A program made the translations under genes and the position numbers. A stretch of 64,000 bases of DNA from the NCBI RefSeq assembly GCF_016918015.1, contig NZ_JAERMK010000015.1, positions 73,133-137,132 on the forward strand, in the 5' to 3' direction. Below, piece after piece: positions 25,669 to 34,520 of this stretch. Under the pieces are notes generated by a model, which was given only the letters and a program-made list of their open reading frames with translations, was not told where the DNA came from and searched no databases. This stretch comes from Glycomyces sp. YM15. Lineage in GTDB: Bacteria > Actinomycetota > Actinomycetes > Mycobacteriales > Micromonosporaceae. Position 1 is the first letter of the stretch. Each line of letters opens with the position of its first letter.

Positions 25669-27048
25669 CTAGTTCCTTACGGTGCGGAGGATGTCGTCCC
25701 GCAGCAGCTCCATGGACGCCTGGTCGGGGCCCTCGGCGTTGAGGCGCAGCAGCGGTTCGGTGTTGGACGGGCGCAGGTTGGCCCACGAGCCGTCTTCGAG
25801 CGTGATCGTGAGGCCGTCGAGGCGGTCGGTCGTGACCCCCTGGCGGGCAGCGTACTGCGCGGCGACCTCTTCGATCTTCGCGTGCGGGTCGTCGACCTTC
25901 GAGTTGATCTCGCCGGAGGGCACGTAGCGCACGAACGCCTCGGAGAGCTCCTTGGCGGTGCGCTCGCTCTCGCCGACCGCGGCCAATACGTGCATCGCGG
26001 CGAGCATTCCGGTGTCGGCGAACCAGAAGTCGCGGAAGTAGTAGTGCCCGGAGTGCTCGCCGCCGAAGACCGCGTCCTCCTCGGCCATGACGGCCTTGAT
26101 GTAGGAGTGGCCGACGCGGGTGCGCAGCGGGCGGCCGCCGTGCTCGGCGATGATCTCGGGGACGGCCTTCGAGGTGATCAGGTTGTGGCACACCGCGGAA
26201 CCCGGGTGCTTGGCGAGTTCGCGGGTGGCGATGAGCGCGGTGATCGCGGAGGGGGTGACGGGCTCGCCGTCGGCGTCCACGACGAAGCAGCGGTCCGCGT
26301 CGCCGTCGAAGGCCAGGCCGAGGTCGGCACCGACCTCCCTGACGCGGGCCTGGAGGTCGACGATGTTCGCCGGCTCCAGCGGGTTCGCCTCGTGGTTGGG
26401 GAAGGTGCCGTCGAGTTCGAAGTAGAGCTCGTCGATCTCCAGCGGCAGTCCGGGCAGGAGCTGGTCGCCGAGAACCGCGGGGACGGTGTGGCCGCCCATG
26501 CCGTTGCCCGCGTCGACCACGATCTTCAGCGGGCGGATCGCGGAGAGGTCCACGAGTTCGCGCATGTACGCGGCGTAGGAGGCGAGGAAGTCCTCGCTCG
26601 TGGACGTCCCCGGAGTGTCGGCTTCGGGTGCCGGTTCGCCGTCGAGGATCGCCTGGGCCTTGTCGCGGATGTCGGCCAGACCGGTGTCGAGGCCGATCGG
26701 GCGGGCCGCGGGCAGGCACATCTTCAGGCCGTTGTACTCGGCCGGGTTGTGGCTGGCGGTGAACATCGCGCCGGCGACGTTCCGCCGGCCGGCGATGAAG
26801 TAGAGCATGTCGGTCGAGCAGAGCCCGGCCTCGATGACGTTCGCGCCCGCCCGGGTCGCGCCGCGCGCGAAGGCGGCGGCGAAGCCGGGGCCCGAGTCGC
26901 GCATGTCGTGCCCGACCGCCCAGGTCTGCTCACCGGTGACGGCCACTGCCGCCGCGCCGATGGCCTCCATGACCTCGGGGGTGAGTTGCGAACCGACGAG
27001 TCCGCGCACGTCGTAGGCCTTCACGAAATCGCTGAGTTCAGGAGCCAC
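25669..27048 (-). CDS. manB: Phosphomannomutase / phosphoglucomutase
   Basis: 459 residues. An alpha-D-phosphohexomutase that converts mannose-6-phosphate to mannose-1-phosphate for GDP-mannose synthesis. All four family loops are present: the phosphoserine loop TASHNP (Ser near residue 98), the metal loop DGDADR (near 248), the sugar loop GEHSGH (near 325) and the phosphate loop RPSNTEP (near 430). It is transcribed with the Trm112-like and SIS genes. It may also act on glucose phosphates. Confidence 0.95.
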   Translation of the reverse strand: MAPELSDFVKAYDVRGLVGSQLTPEVMEAIGAAAVAVTGEQTWAVGHDMRDSGPGFAAAFARGATRAGANVIEAGLCSTDMLYFIAGRRNVAGAMFTASHNPAEYNGLKMCLPAARPIGLDTGLADIRDKAQAILDGEPAPEADTPGTSTSEDFLASYAAYMRELVDLSAIRPLKIVVDAGNGMGGHTVPAVLGDQLLPGLPLEIDELYFELDGTFPNHEANPLEPANIVDLQARVREVGADLGLAFDGDADRCFVVDADGEPVTPSAITALIATRELAKHPGSAVCHNLITSKAVPEIIAEHGGRPLRTRVGHSYIKAVMAEEDAVFGGEHSGHYYFRDFWFADTGMLAAMHVLAAVGESERTAKELSEAFVRYVPSGEINSKVDDPHAKIEEVAAQYAARQGVTTDRLDGLTITLEDGSWANLRPSNTEPLLRLNAEGPDQASMELLRDDILRTVRN

Positions 27049-27100
27049 TCAGTTGCCGCCTTTCCGGTGTTGCGGGTCCGGTCGGGGTCCGTCTGGCACT

Positions 27101-27166
27101 CTCGGCGACGCTCGCGAGCCGTGAATCAGCATCCTCGGCGACGCTTGCGAGCCGTACATTAGCACC
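27101..27166. repeat. Two 33-bp direct copies of the dispersed repeat upstream of manB
   Basis: Adjacent 33-bp units at 27101-27133 and 27134-27166, both containing GGCGACGC[TC][TC]GCGAGCCGT and separated by GCATC/GCACC-like junctions. They fill the gap between the DUF3499 stop and the manB start. Confidence 0.88.
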
Positions 27167-27193
27167 GTTGCTAGAGGCCGCCCCGTGACGAGA

Positions 27194-27628
27194 CTAGCGC
27201 TGTAGGTCCTCGTCGCCGGACACCACCCGGAGGTGACGCCGGGCACCGATCTGGGGCGCGGCGGGGCGGAGCCCTTGGCGCGGAGACGCATCGGACTCGT
27301 CGTAGCGGCCCCCCGCCATCGGGGGCGCCTCGGGCGGGTCGAGCTCGGGCCTTTCACCCACGGCGGCCTCCCGCACGGCGTTGGCCAAAGCGACCAGGTC
27401 GTCGTCGGTGGGCATGGGCACCGCGTAATCGCCTTGATGGCGGACCAGTTCCCAACCATGGGGCACGGTGAGGCGCCGGGCGTGCGCATCACACAGGTCA
27501 TAGCTGTGGGGTTCCCGCGTCGTCGAGAGCGGGCCGACCACAGCCGTCGAATCCGAGTAGATATATGTCAAAGTGGCCACCGCAGGCTGGCGGCAGCCGT
27601 TCCGGGAGCAACGCCGATCCGACCTCAC
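27194..27628 (-). CDS. DUF3499 protein
   Basis: 144 residues. It has the DUF3499 family pattern: CSRNGCRQPAVATLTYIYSDSTAVVGPLS, then HSYDLCDAHARRLTVPHGWELVRH, where three Cys and nearby His residues probably bind zinc. The C-terminal 50 residues are disordered and charged. The family is restricted to actinobacteria and lies by manB (Rv3258c position). Its role is unknown; a nucleic acid or protein-binding zinc ribbon is plausible. Confidence 0.9.
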   Translation of the reverse strand: MRSDRRCSRNGCRQPAVATLTYIYSDSTAVVGPLSTTREPHSYDLCDAHARRLTVPHGWELVRHQGDYAVPMPTDDDLVALANAVREAAVGERPELDPPEAPPMAGGRYDESDASPRQGLRPAAPQIGARRHLRVVSGDEDLQR

Positions 27629-27749
27629 CCCACGAAACTACCACTCGCGGTGGCGAAGTCAGCGGCGCTGAACTGTGGTCCCATGCGGAATTGTCCGGAT
27701 CGCGATCGTGGGGACCGAATTCGTCGGGCGCGAACGCTATGGTTTCCCC

Positions 27750-28181
27750 ATGCGCAGAGATCGACACGGACGGGGGATGCGGGGGCCGCTGGCGCCTCGC
27801 GCCCTGCCTCTGCGGCGCACTCCCGTCGAGCAGTTCGACGCGCTGGTGATGGATTCGGTGGTCGAGATCGAGCGCCGTCTCGCGGAGTCCCTGGGCTCGA
27901 AGTTCACCGATCTTCGGCACATCGAGTTCGCCGTCGACGAAGTGCCGCCGGAATCCCAGAACTACGACGCCGACATCGTGGAGGACCGCGGAGTGCCGCT
28001 CTCGAAGCTGTACCCGGCCCAGCCGGGCACGGTCGCGGCCTCGCCGCGGATCGTCCTGTACCGCAGGCCGATCGAGCTGCGGGCCGAGGGCAAGGCGGAG
28101 ATGGAGGGGCTGGTGCGGTCGGTGCTCGCCGAGCAACTCGCGTCCCTGCTGAACCTCCCGCCCGAGGACCTGGAGTACTGA
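27750..28181 (+). CDS. Rv3259-like conserved protein (metallopeptidase-family annotation)
   Basis: About 143 residues from the ATG at 27750; an in-frame upstream start at 27675 would reach into the divergent promoter. The protein has an Arg-rich N-terminus, then FDALVMDSVVEIERRLAESLG, a segment IEFAVDEVPPES, and VRSVLAEQLASLLNLPPEDLEY at the end. It matches the actinobacterial family at Rv3259, often annotated as metallopeptidase-like, although I see no HExxH, so catalysis is doubtful. It is divergent from the DUF3499 gene (121 bp between starts) and ends at a hairpin. Confidence 0.85.
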   Translation: MRRDRHGRGMRGPLAPRALPLRRTPVEQFDALVMDSVVEIERRLAESLGSKFTDLRHIEFAVDEVPPESQNYDADIVEDRGVPLSKLYPAQPGTVAASPRIVLYRRPIELRAEGKAEMEGLVRSVLAEQLASLLNLPPEDLEY

Positions 28182-28196
28182 GGCGGGGACGGCGCA

Positions 28197-28222
28197 GGGG
28201 CGGGATTTCGATATCCCGCCCC
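28197..28222. terminator. Hairpin between the Rv3259-like gene and whiB
   Basis: 10-bp stem GGGGCGGGAT / ATCCCGCCCC (28197-28206 with 28213-28222) in the 69-bp convergent gap; it could serve both genes. Confidence 0.75.
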
Positions 28223-28250
28223 CGCCGCTCGCTCGCAGGGATGCACTCGT

Positions 28251-28757
28251 CTACGCGGCGACCGGAATGCGCTCCTGCACCACCGGCTCCTCCGCGAGTT
28301 CGCCGAGCGGAGCGGGCAGGCGGGCGCCGACCAGCTCCTCCAGCAGGCCCACTTGGCCGCCGATGCCGCCTCCGACCAGGACGGGTTCGACGTGGCGCTG
28401 CTCCGCCGCGAAGACGACCTCTGAAGTCAGCGCGGGGTTGATCATCGGGCTCGGGAAACACACCACCACCGGCAGGCGCTCCGTGCGCCGCCGTGCCGCC
28501 TCGCGCGCCTGGCGCTTGATCTTGCGGCGCTCCCGTTCGGAGAGCCCGCCCCAGATGCCGAAGCGCTCATCGTGGTCGAGTGCGTACTGCAGACAGTTCT
28601 CTTTGACCTCGCACCTCGCGCAGATGCGTTTCGCATCCCGCGTGGAGCCCCCTTTTTCGGGGAAGAACGCCTCCGGATCGGTCTGCGCGCACAATGCGCG
28701 AGCCTGCCACTCCGGAACGTTACCCAACAGGTCGGCCAAGTAGTCACGGCCGTCCAT
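28251..28757 (-). CDS. WhiB-family regulator with C-terminal extension
   Basis: 168 residues from the ATG at 28757 (AGGAGG nine bases upstream). The core matches WhiB2/WhmD, the Fe-S regulator of sporulation and cell division: RALCAQTDPEAFFPEKGGSTRDAKRIC, CEVKENC (the four Fe-S Cys), the GIWGGLSERER turn and a basic RRKIKRQAREAARRR DNA-binding tail. WhiB2 proteins normally stop about there (roughly 90-110 residues). Here about 70 further residues follow (LPVVVCFPSPMINPALTSEVVF... to ERIPVAA), with good codon usage and no intervening stop. The position near manB and DUF3499 agrees with whiB2. Confidence 0.9.
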   Translation of the reverse strand: MDGRDYLADLLGNVPEWQARALCAQTDPEAFFPEKGGSTRDAKRICARCEVKENCLQYALDHDERFGIWGGLSERERRKIKRQAREAARRRTERLPVVVCFPSPMINPALTSEVVFAAEQRHVEPVLVGGGIGGQVGLLEELVGARLPAPLGELAEEPVVQERIPVAA

Positions 28758-29085
28758 ATACGTCCGCCTCCTCGTTCGCGCACCGGCAGAACCGGTGCTC
28801 CCCCCTTGCAATCACTTGCGCTGCACCGGGATGCGGATGGCGGGCTGGACGCGTCCCCTCCCCTGAAACGCGTACGGCCCTACTGCGGGCGAGCCGGTCG
28901 TCCGCTGATGCCTGTCCTACATGGTTGTGCCTCTAAAGAAGCCCGGTGCCCGCGGGCGGCCTGTAGATGGGGCCGCACCGCCATTACTCGTCGCTATGGA
29001 CGATGAGTGCTCATCGCTATTCGGTCACGGTTCGATATCAGACGATAGCGCACAGTGAACTGAATGATGGAAGGACCCCTCAGAC
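28758..29085. other. whiB upstream region, no gene seen
   Basis: 328 bp between the whiB start and the stop of the membrane gene upstream. It holds the whiB ribosome site, a small hairpin (28780-28786 with 28792-28798) just before it, and an AT-richer segment around 28920-29080 that probably contains the promoter. I found no convincing open frame and no consensus -35/-10 pair. Confidence 0.5.
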
Positions 29086-29607
29086 TCACGCTTGTGGGGG
29101 ACTTAACTTGACAGGTTCGGGAGTGGAGGATCGCTCGCGAGTTCCGTTCCATCGCATGAAGACGAGGCCGATGCCGGCCAGTGTCAACCACACCGTGTCG
29201 AGCAGGAGTCGCTCCACGGCGGCGCGGGTGTCGATGAAGACCTGTCCTTCCTCAGCCAATTGCCTGGCATCGTCGAATCCGTACCGTGCTGCCGACAGCG
29301 CCAGCAGTACACCGATAACGAGGTAGGCGACACAAACGAGACGGGTAAGGCGGACTGTCACCCGTCCGGGTCGCGTGTCGGGTGCCAGGAACGCCGCAAG
29401 CGCAGGCAGGGCGACCGGGAGGATCGAGAAGAGCGTGCCCCGGGCCTCGTCGGTGAAGGCGATCCCCGCGGCGCGGCGGAGCGTGTCGTCGCGCGGGTCG
29501 AGACCGAATCCGAACAGCCACTGGGACAAGGCGACCGCGATGACCGTGATCGCGAGGGCGAGCAGCAGGCCCGCGAGGACCGACCGTTGACGAGACCCGA
29601 GCTTCAT
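29086..29607 (-). CDS. Four-helix membrane protein downstream of manC
   Basis: 173 residues from the ATG at 29607, 8 bases after the manC stop on the same strand. Hydrophobic segments at about 9-30, 58-76, 88-110 and 132-152 predict four membrane spans, with a charged C-terminal tail (RWNGTRERSSTPEP). I do not recognise a family. Co-transcription with manC is likely from spacing, but a role in mannose metabolism is not implied by sequence. Confidence 0.78.
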   Translation of the reverse strand: MKLGSRQRSVLAGLLLALAITVIAVALSQWLFGFGLDPRDDTLRRAAGIAFTDEARGTLFSILPVALPALAAFLAPDTRPGRVTVRLTRLVCVAYLVIGVLLALSAARYGFDDARQLAEEGQVFIDTRAAVERLLLDTVWLTLAGIGLVFMRWNGTRERSSTPEPVKLSPPQA

Positions 29608-29615
29608 GGCCGCAA

Positions 29616-30704
29616 TTACACCAGATCGGTTCGATCGGCCTGCTTGAGTTCCTCGACCAGGCCCTTGACCTCCTGGGCCCTGTCCCTGGGGCACACCAGG
29701 AGGGCGTCCGGAGTGTCGACGATGATGAGGTCGTCCACGCCGACGGTGGCCACGAGCCGTCCGGCGGCCGGGACGACCACGTTCCGCTTCGACTCGGTCA
29801 GCAGCGTCTCGCCGGAGCCGCGCGGCTCGACGATCACGTTGCCCACCTTGTCGTTGGCCTTGAGCACCTGGCCGAGGGTGTTGTAGTCGCCCACGTCGTG
29901 CCACTCGAAGTCGCCGGGGACGACCCCGACCTTGCCCGCGGCCGCGGCGGGCTCCATGACGGCGTAGTCGATCGAGATCTTCTCGAGGGTCGGCCACAGC
30001 TGCGCGAACAGGGCCTCGCGGCGGTTGGAGTCCCAGGCCGCGGCGAGGGTGCGCACCGCGTCGTGCAGGGCCGGGCGGTGGCGCTTGAGTTCGGCGAGAT
30101 AGGCGTCGACGCGCCAGACGAACATGCCGGCGTTCCACAGGTAGTTCCCGGCCGAGACGTACTCGACCGCCGAGACCTGGTCGGGCTTCTCGACGAACGC
30201 GCCGAGCTGGTAGCCGGGGCCGACCGGCGGTCCGAGCCGCAGGTAGCCGAAGCCGGTGTCAGGGCCCGTGGGGGTGATGCCGATCGTCATGAGCAGGCCC
30301 GTAGAGGCCAGCTCCATGGCCTTCTGGACGGTCTTGGCGAAAGCCTCGCCGTCCAGCACCAGGTGGTCGGCGGCGAAGGAGCCCATGATCGCGGTCGGCT
30401 CGCGCTCGGCGATGACCGCCGCGGCGAGGCTGATCGCGGCCGCGGAGTCGCGGGGCGAGGGCTCGACGAGGATGTTGTCGCCGGGGATCTCGGGCAACTG
30501 GCGGGCCACGTCGACGGCATGCGCCGCGCCCGTGACGACATAGACGTGGTCGGGCTCGGACAGCAGCCGGACCCGTTCGACCGTGGACTGCAGCAATGAG
30601 GAATCCGTGCCGGTCAACGGCAGCAGGAACTTGGGTCGTTGCGCGCGAGACAGGGGCCAGAGCCGAGTTCCGGATCCGCCTGCGGGGACCACCGCGTGAA
30701 GCAT
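29616..30704 (-). CDS. manC: Mannose-1-phosphate guanylyltransferase
   Basis: 362 residues. It makes GDP-mannose from mannose-1-phosphate and GTP. The nucleotidyltransferase signature is at the start: VVPAGGSGTRLWPLSRAQRPKFLLPL (residues about 5-30), with FVEKPD, NAGMFVWR and EWHDVGDYNTL further on. There is no fused isomerase domain, since manA is separate. It is divergent from the GH36 gene. With manA and manB it completes the fructose-6-phosphate to GDP-mannose route inside this window. Confidence 0.95.
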   Translation of the reverse strand: MLHAVVPAGGSGTRLWPLSRAQRPKFLLPLTGTDSSLLQSTVERVRLLSEPDHVYVVTGAAHAVDVARQLPEIPGDNILVEPSPRDSAAAISLAAAVIAEREPTAIMGSFAADHLVLDGEAFAKTVQKAMELASTGLLMTIGITPTGPDTGFGYLRLGPPVGPGYQLGAFVEKPDQVSAVEYVSAGNYLWNAGMFVWRVDAYLAELKRHRPALHDAVRTLAAAWDSNRREALFAQLWPTLEKISIDYAVMEPAAAAGKVGVVPGDFEWHDVGDYNTLGQVLKANDKVGNVIVEPRGSGETLLTESKRNVVVPAAGRLVATVGVDDLIIVDTPDALLVCPRDRAQEVKGLVEELKQADRTDLV

Positions 30705-30893
30705 GCCAATAGTCTTGCATGCCGCTCCCACGTGCCCGTTCACCACCTGCGGCGGGCCCGTCGGGGTGACGCGGCGGTTGCGCTGGCGTGAAGAACGGGG
30801 CAACTCAAGTGCATCTCGAGGACTGATACCGGTTTCTATCCAGAGCGATCCCCGGGGCAGACTGGAGCCGATCGTGAACTTGAGGAGTAACGC

Positions 30894-32984
30894 ATGTCCA
30901 TCCGCTTCGACGAAGCCGCCCGCACCTGGCACCTCTCCGGGCCCGACCTCTCCTACGTCGTCGGTCTGCAGGGCGGCCTGCCCCGGCAGCTGCACTGGGG
31001 CCCCGCGGTCCCTGACGAGGCCATCGCCTCGCTCGCGGTCGAGTGGCGCGAGGCGTACTCGTGGGACGACCGGGTCCACACCGGCGCCGAACTCCTCGGC
31101 GAACTCGGGCCCCAGTTCGCGACCCCGTCCCTCCAGCTGCGGCACCCGGACGGTGCCAAGGGCTTCGCCTGGAACTACGCCGACCACACCGTTGAAGAGA
31201 GCGCTGCCGACGGCGACCACTTGGCGATCCGCTTCACCGACCGGGACCTGGCCCTCACCCTGCATTACCGGCTGTGGGACACCGGCGTGCTCGACCGCTG
31301 GGCCTCGCTGGAGGCCGCGTCGCCGGTCGAATTGTCCCGCTTCGACTCCGCCGCGTGGACCCTCCCGCACTGGGGCGACTACCGGCTCTCGCACCTGAGC
31401 GGCGAATGGGCCGCCGAATGGCAGCTGCGGCGCGTCCCGCTCCCCGTGGGCGAGACCGCGATCGGCTCGCGCCGCGGCGGCACCAGCCACCAGGCCAACC
31501 CCTGGGTCGCCGTCGACGACGGCACCGCCACCGAGACCGCCGGCACCGTCTACTCCACGAACCTCGCGTGGTCGGGCTCGTGGCGGGTCCTGCTGCGCCG
31601 GTCCGCCCAAGGGCGCGTGTCCATCACCGGCGGCGCCGGACACGAAGGCCTGCGCTGGACCCTCCGCGAAGGCGAGACCTGGACGACCCCCGTCTACTCC
31701 GGGCTGTTCACCGCCGAAGGCTTCGGTGGGGCCTCCCGCGCCTGGCACGAGCACCTGCGCCGCCACGTCATGCCCACCCCCGAAGAAGACGCGCCGGTCC
31801 TGTTCAACTCCTGGGAGGCCGTGTTCTTCGACGTCGCCGAGGAGAAGCAGCTGCCGCTCGTGAAGCTCGCCGCGCGCATCGGCTGCGAGCAGTTCGTCGT
31901 CGACGACGGCTGGTTCGGCAAGCGCGTCAACGACAATGCCGGGCTCGGGGACTGGTGGCCCAACCCCGACCGGTTCCCCGAAGGCCTCGGGCCCCTGATC
32001 GACGCCGTGCACGAGACCGGCATGAAGTTCGGCATCTGGGTCGAACCCGAGATGGTCAACCCCGACTCCGACCTCTACCGCGCCCACCCCGACTGGGTCC
32101 TCCACCAGGCCGGGCGCGACCGCACCGAACGGCGCCAGCAGCTCGTCCTCGACTACGGCCGTCCCGAGGTCGCCGCGTGGGCCTTCGCCTGGCTCGACGA
32201 ACTGCTGAGCGGCAACGACATCGACTACGTCAAATGGGACCACAACCGGCCCTGGACCGAGGTCGGCCGACCCGACTCGGCCGACCCCGACCGGGCCTGG
32301 TTCGAGCACGTCGAAGCCGTCTACTCGATCAAGGAACGTCTGCGCGCCAAGCACCCGAACGTGCGCATCGAGGGCTGCGCGGGCGGCGGCGGCCGCGTCG
32401 ACCCCGGGATGCTCCGCTACGTCGACCAGGTGTGGACCTCGGACAACACCGACGCGGGCGACCGCGTCAACATCCAGTACGGCTTCGGCCAGGCCTACCC
32501 GGCGCGCGCCATGGACACGTGGATCACCGACGAGCCCAGCGGGTTCAATCAGCGCACCACTTCGCTGCGGTTCCGCTTCCATGTCGCCAGCGCGGGCGTG
32601 CTCGCGGTCGGCGGCAGCCTGACAGAGTGGTCGGAGGCCGAGCTGGAGGAGGCCGCTGAGCACGTGGCGCACTACAAGCGGCTGCGCCCGGTCGTGCAGC
32701 ACGGCGTGCATTACCGGCTCGGCGACCCGGAGACCTCGCCGCTCACCGGCGTGCAGTACGTGCGCGGCGACCAGATCGCGGTGCTGGCGTTCAAGACCCC
32801 CTGGCACTGCAACCGACCGGTCGCGCCGCTGCGCCCCGAGGGGATCGCGGCGGACTCCCGCTGGTTGGACGAGGACACCGGCGATGTCCATTGGGGAGCG
32901 ACACTGAATGTGCTCGGTCTTCCACTGCGTTGGGCGAACGCGGATTGGGACTCGGCCATTCTGCGGCTGCGCAGAGTCGAGTAG
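30894..32984 (+). CDS. GH36 alpha-galactosidase
   Basis: 696 residues, with GAGGAG before the ATG. Glycoside hydrolase family 36: an N-terminal beta-sandwich (to about residue 290), then the TIM barrel with FNSWEAVFFD, VDDGWFGKR, GIWVEPEMV, the nucleophile Asp in YVKWDHNR (near residue 448) and the acid/base Asp in WTSDNTDA (near 520). There is no signal peptide, so it is predicted cytoplasmic, acting on imported raffinose- or melibiose-type oligosaccharides. No transporter is adjacent. It is transcribed away from manC and is probably monocistronic. Confidence 0.95.
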   Translation: MSIRFDEAARTWHLSGPDLSYVVGLQGGLPRQLHWGPAVPDEAIASLAVEWREAYSWDDRVHTGAELLGELGPQFATPSLQLRHPDGAKGFAWNYADHTVEESAADGDHLAIRFTDRDLALTLHYRLWDTGVLDRWASLEAASPVELSRFDSAAWTLPHWGDYRLSHLSGEWAAEWQLRRVPLPVGETAIGSRRGGTSHQANPWVAVDDGTATETAGTVYSTNLAWSGSWRVLLRRSAQGRVSITGGAGHEGLRWTLREGETWTTPVYSGLFTAEGFGGASRAWHEHLRRHVMPTPEEDAPVLFNSWEAVFFDVAEEKQLPLVKLAARIGCEQFVVDDGWFGKRVNDNAGLGDWWPNPDRFPEGLGPLIDAVHETGMKFGIWVEPEMVNPDSDLYRAHPDWVLHQAGRDRTERRQQLVLDYGRPEVAAWAFAWLDELLSGNDIDYVKWDHNRPWTEVGRPDSADPDRAWFEHVEAVYSIKERLRAKHPNVRIEGCAGGGGRVDPGMLRYVDQVWTSDNTDAGDRVNIQYGFGQAYPARAMDTWITDEPSGFNQRTTSLRFRFHVASAGVLAVGGSLTEWSEAELEEAAEHVAHYKRLRPVVQHGVHYRLGDPETSPLTGVQYVRGDQIAVLAFKTPWHCNRPVAPLRPEGIAADSRWLDEDTGDVHWGATLNVLGLPLRWANADWDSAILRLRRVE

Positions 32985-33171
32985 CGACTCCATCGAGTTA
33001 TTGCCATTTGGACGCACACCGTAGGTGATTGTCCTAGTCCGATCGGTTGAAGTGAGCAGTATCTCGGGAATGGGCGAGCTGTGCACCCGGTGCCGATTTG
33101 CACCATTGACTTAGGCTCCACGCTGTTCCGCCCGAACAAACCGATCGATCGACATCAATAGGAGTTACCCC

Positions 33172-33597
33172 GTGGCTTACCAGCCCGCCCCGGCCCCCAT
33201 GCAGCAGCCCGCCCCCGTCAAGCAGGGCAACGGCTTCGGCGTCACCGCGCTCGTCCTCGGCATCATCGCGATCGCCGGCTTCTGGATCCCGCTCCTCAAC
33301 GTCGGGAGCATCATCATCGGCGTCATCGCGCTGATCTTCGCCATCATCGCCCTCGCCAAGGCCGGCTCGCGCGGCGGCAAGGGCAAGGGCACCGGCGGCA
33401 CCGGCCTGGTCCTCGCCGTGCTCGCGATCGCCGGCTCGATCATCTGGAACATCATCGTCGTCGACATGCTCAAGGACGGGGCTGACTCGATCAAGGAGGA
33501 ATCGATCCAGGAGTGCGTCGAGACCGGCGAAGGCCTCCTGACCGAAGCGGACTGCGAGGCCGAGTGGGATCGCATCCAAGGCGAGCTCACCGAGTAG
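33172..33597 (+). CDS. Small DUF4190-like membrane protein
   Basis: 141 residues from a GTG with AGGAG seven bases upstream. A short Pro/Gln-rich cytoplasmic N-terminus (AYQPAPAPMQQPAPVKQGNG) precedes two hydrophobic helices rich in Ile (about 24-65), a Gly/Lys linker, a third helix (about 82-100) and an acidic tail with two Cys. This layout resembles DUF4190 proteins, common and uncharacterised in actinobacteria. It is a single gene, ending at a hairpin shared with nucS. Confidence 0.82.
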   Translation: MAYQPAPAPMQQPAPVKQGNGFGVTALVLGIIAIAGFWIPLLNVGSIIIGVIALIFAIIALAKAGSRGGKGKGTGGTGLVLAVLAIAGSIIWNIIVVDMLKDGADSIKEESIQECVETGEGLLTEADCEAEWDRIQGELTE

Positions 33598-33607
33598 CTT
33601 TGAAACA

Positions 33608-33657
33608 GTAAGGGCCGCAACGCACTCCTTGGTTCTAGGAGTCGTCGCGGCCCTTAC
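33608..33657. terminator. Bidirectional terminator between the DUF4190-like gene and nucS
   Basis: Outer 11-bp stem GTAAGGGCCGC / GCGGCCCTTAC (33608-33618 with 33647-33657), plus an inner ACTCCT/AGGAGT stem. It lies between convergent genes. Confidence 0.8.
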
Positions 33658-33665
33658 TCGTCGTC

Positions 33666-34331
33666 TCAGAACAGCCGCGGCTGGCTCTCGTCGACCGCGC
33701 CGCGAAGGTCGTCGTAGTCGAGGACGACGCAGCGGATACCGCGGTCCTCGGCGAGGACCCTGGCCTGGGGCTTGATGGCCTGGGCGGCGAAGACGCCGTC
33801 GACCGGGGCGAGGAGCGGGTCGCGGTTCAGCAGCTCGAGGTACCTGGTCAACTGCTCGACGCCGTCGATCTCCCCTCGCCGCTTGATCTCGACCGCGACG
33901 TGCTTCCCGTCGGAGTCGCGGCACATGAGGTCCACCGGCCCGATCGCGGTCGGGTACTCGCGGCGCACCAGCGACCAGCCCTTCCCGAGCGGCGCGGTGT
34001 CGGCGGCGAGCAGCTCCTGCAGGTGTGCCTCGACGCCGTCCTTCTGCAGCCCGGGGTCGACGCCGAGTTCATGACTCGAATCGTGGAAGACCTCTTCGAT
34101 GGTGATCTTCAACTGGTCGCCGGTCTTCTTCGAGGTCACGGTCCACTCAGTGGCCCCCTCGACGACCGTGCACGGCGGCGTCATCCAGTTGAGCGGCTTG
34201 TACGACCCACCGTCGGCGTGCACCAGCACGCTCCCGTCCGCTTTCCATATGATCAGCCGGGTCGCCATGGGCAAATGGGCCGAAAGCCGCCCCGTGTAAT
34301 CAACCTGGCACCGTGCCACCAACAAACGCAT
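33666..34331 (-). CDS. nucS: Mismatch-specific endonuclease NucS (EndoMS)
   Basis: 221 residues from the ATG at 34331. NucS replaces MutS/MutL mismatch repair in actinobacteria and archaea by cutting both strands at mismatches. N-terminal domain: [21 protein letters not shown], then the [10 protein letters not shown] block. C-terminal RecB-like nuclease: VDLMCRD, then [22 protein letters not shown], giving the D...E-x-K active site. The C-terminus [12 protein letters not shown] resembles the beta-clamp-binding tail seen in NucS proteins. Its presence supports an actinobacterial host. Confidence 0.96.
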   Translation of the reverse strand: MRLLVARCQVDYTGRLSAHLPMATRLIIWKADGSVLVHADGGSYKPLNWMTPPCTVVEGATEWTVTSKKTGDQLKITIEEVFHDSSHELGVDPGLQKDGVEAHLQELLAADTAPLGKGWSLVRREYPTAIGPVDLMCRDSDGKHVAVEIKRRGEIDGVEQLTRYLELLNRDPLLAPVDGVFAAQAIKPQARVLAEDRGIRCVVLDYDDLRGAVDESQPRLF

Positions 34332-34520
34332 GGCAAGCACCCTACCCGTGACGGCCCGACGCACAGGAATGACGGGGTTGGACCAGTTGGCTGCTGGTTT
34401 GCTACTGCCCCGGGTCGCTGCGGGTGCGATGAAAGCGCCGGTGTCGGACCCTCGCTTTATCTTTCACGCACCTGCCCAACGCGGTTGTGCGCGTCGGGCC
34501 TGCAAGGGATCGGAGCTGAC

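Noticed and set aside
33172-33597. Secreted lipoprotein assignment for the small membrane protein
   Set aside because: There is no lipobox; the hydrophobic helices are internal and the N-terminus is Pro/Gln-rich.
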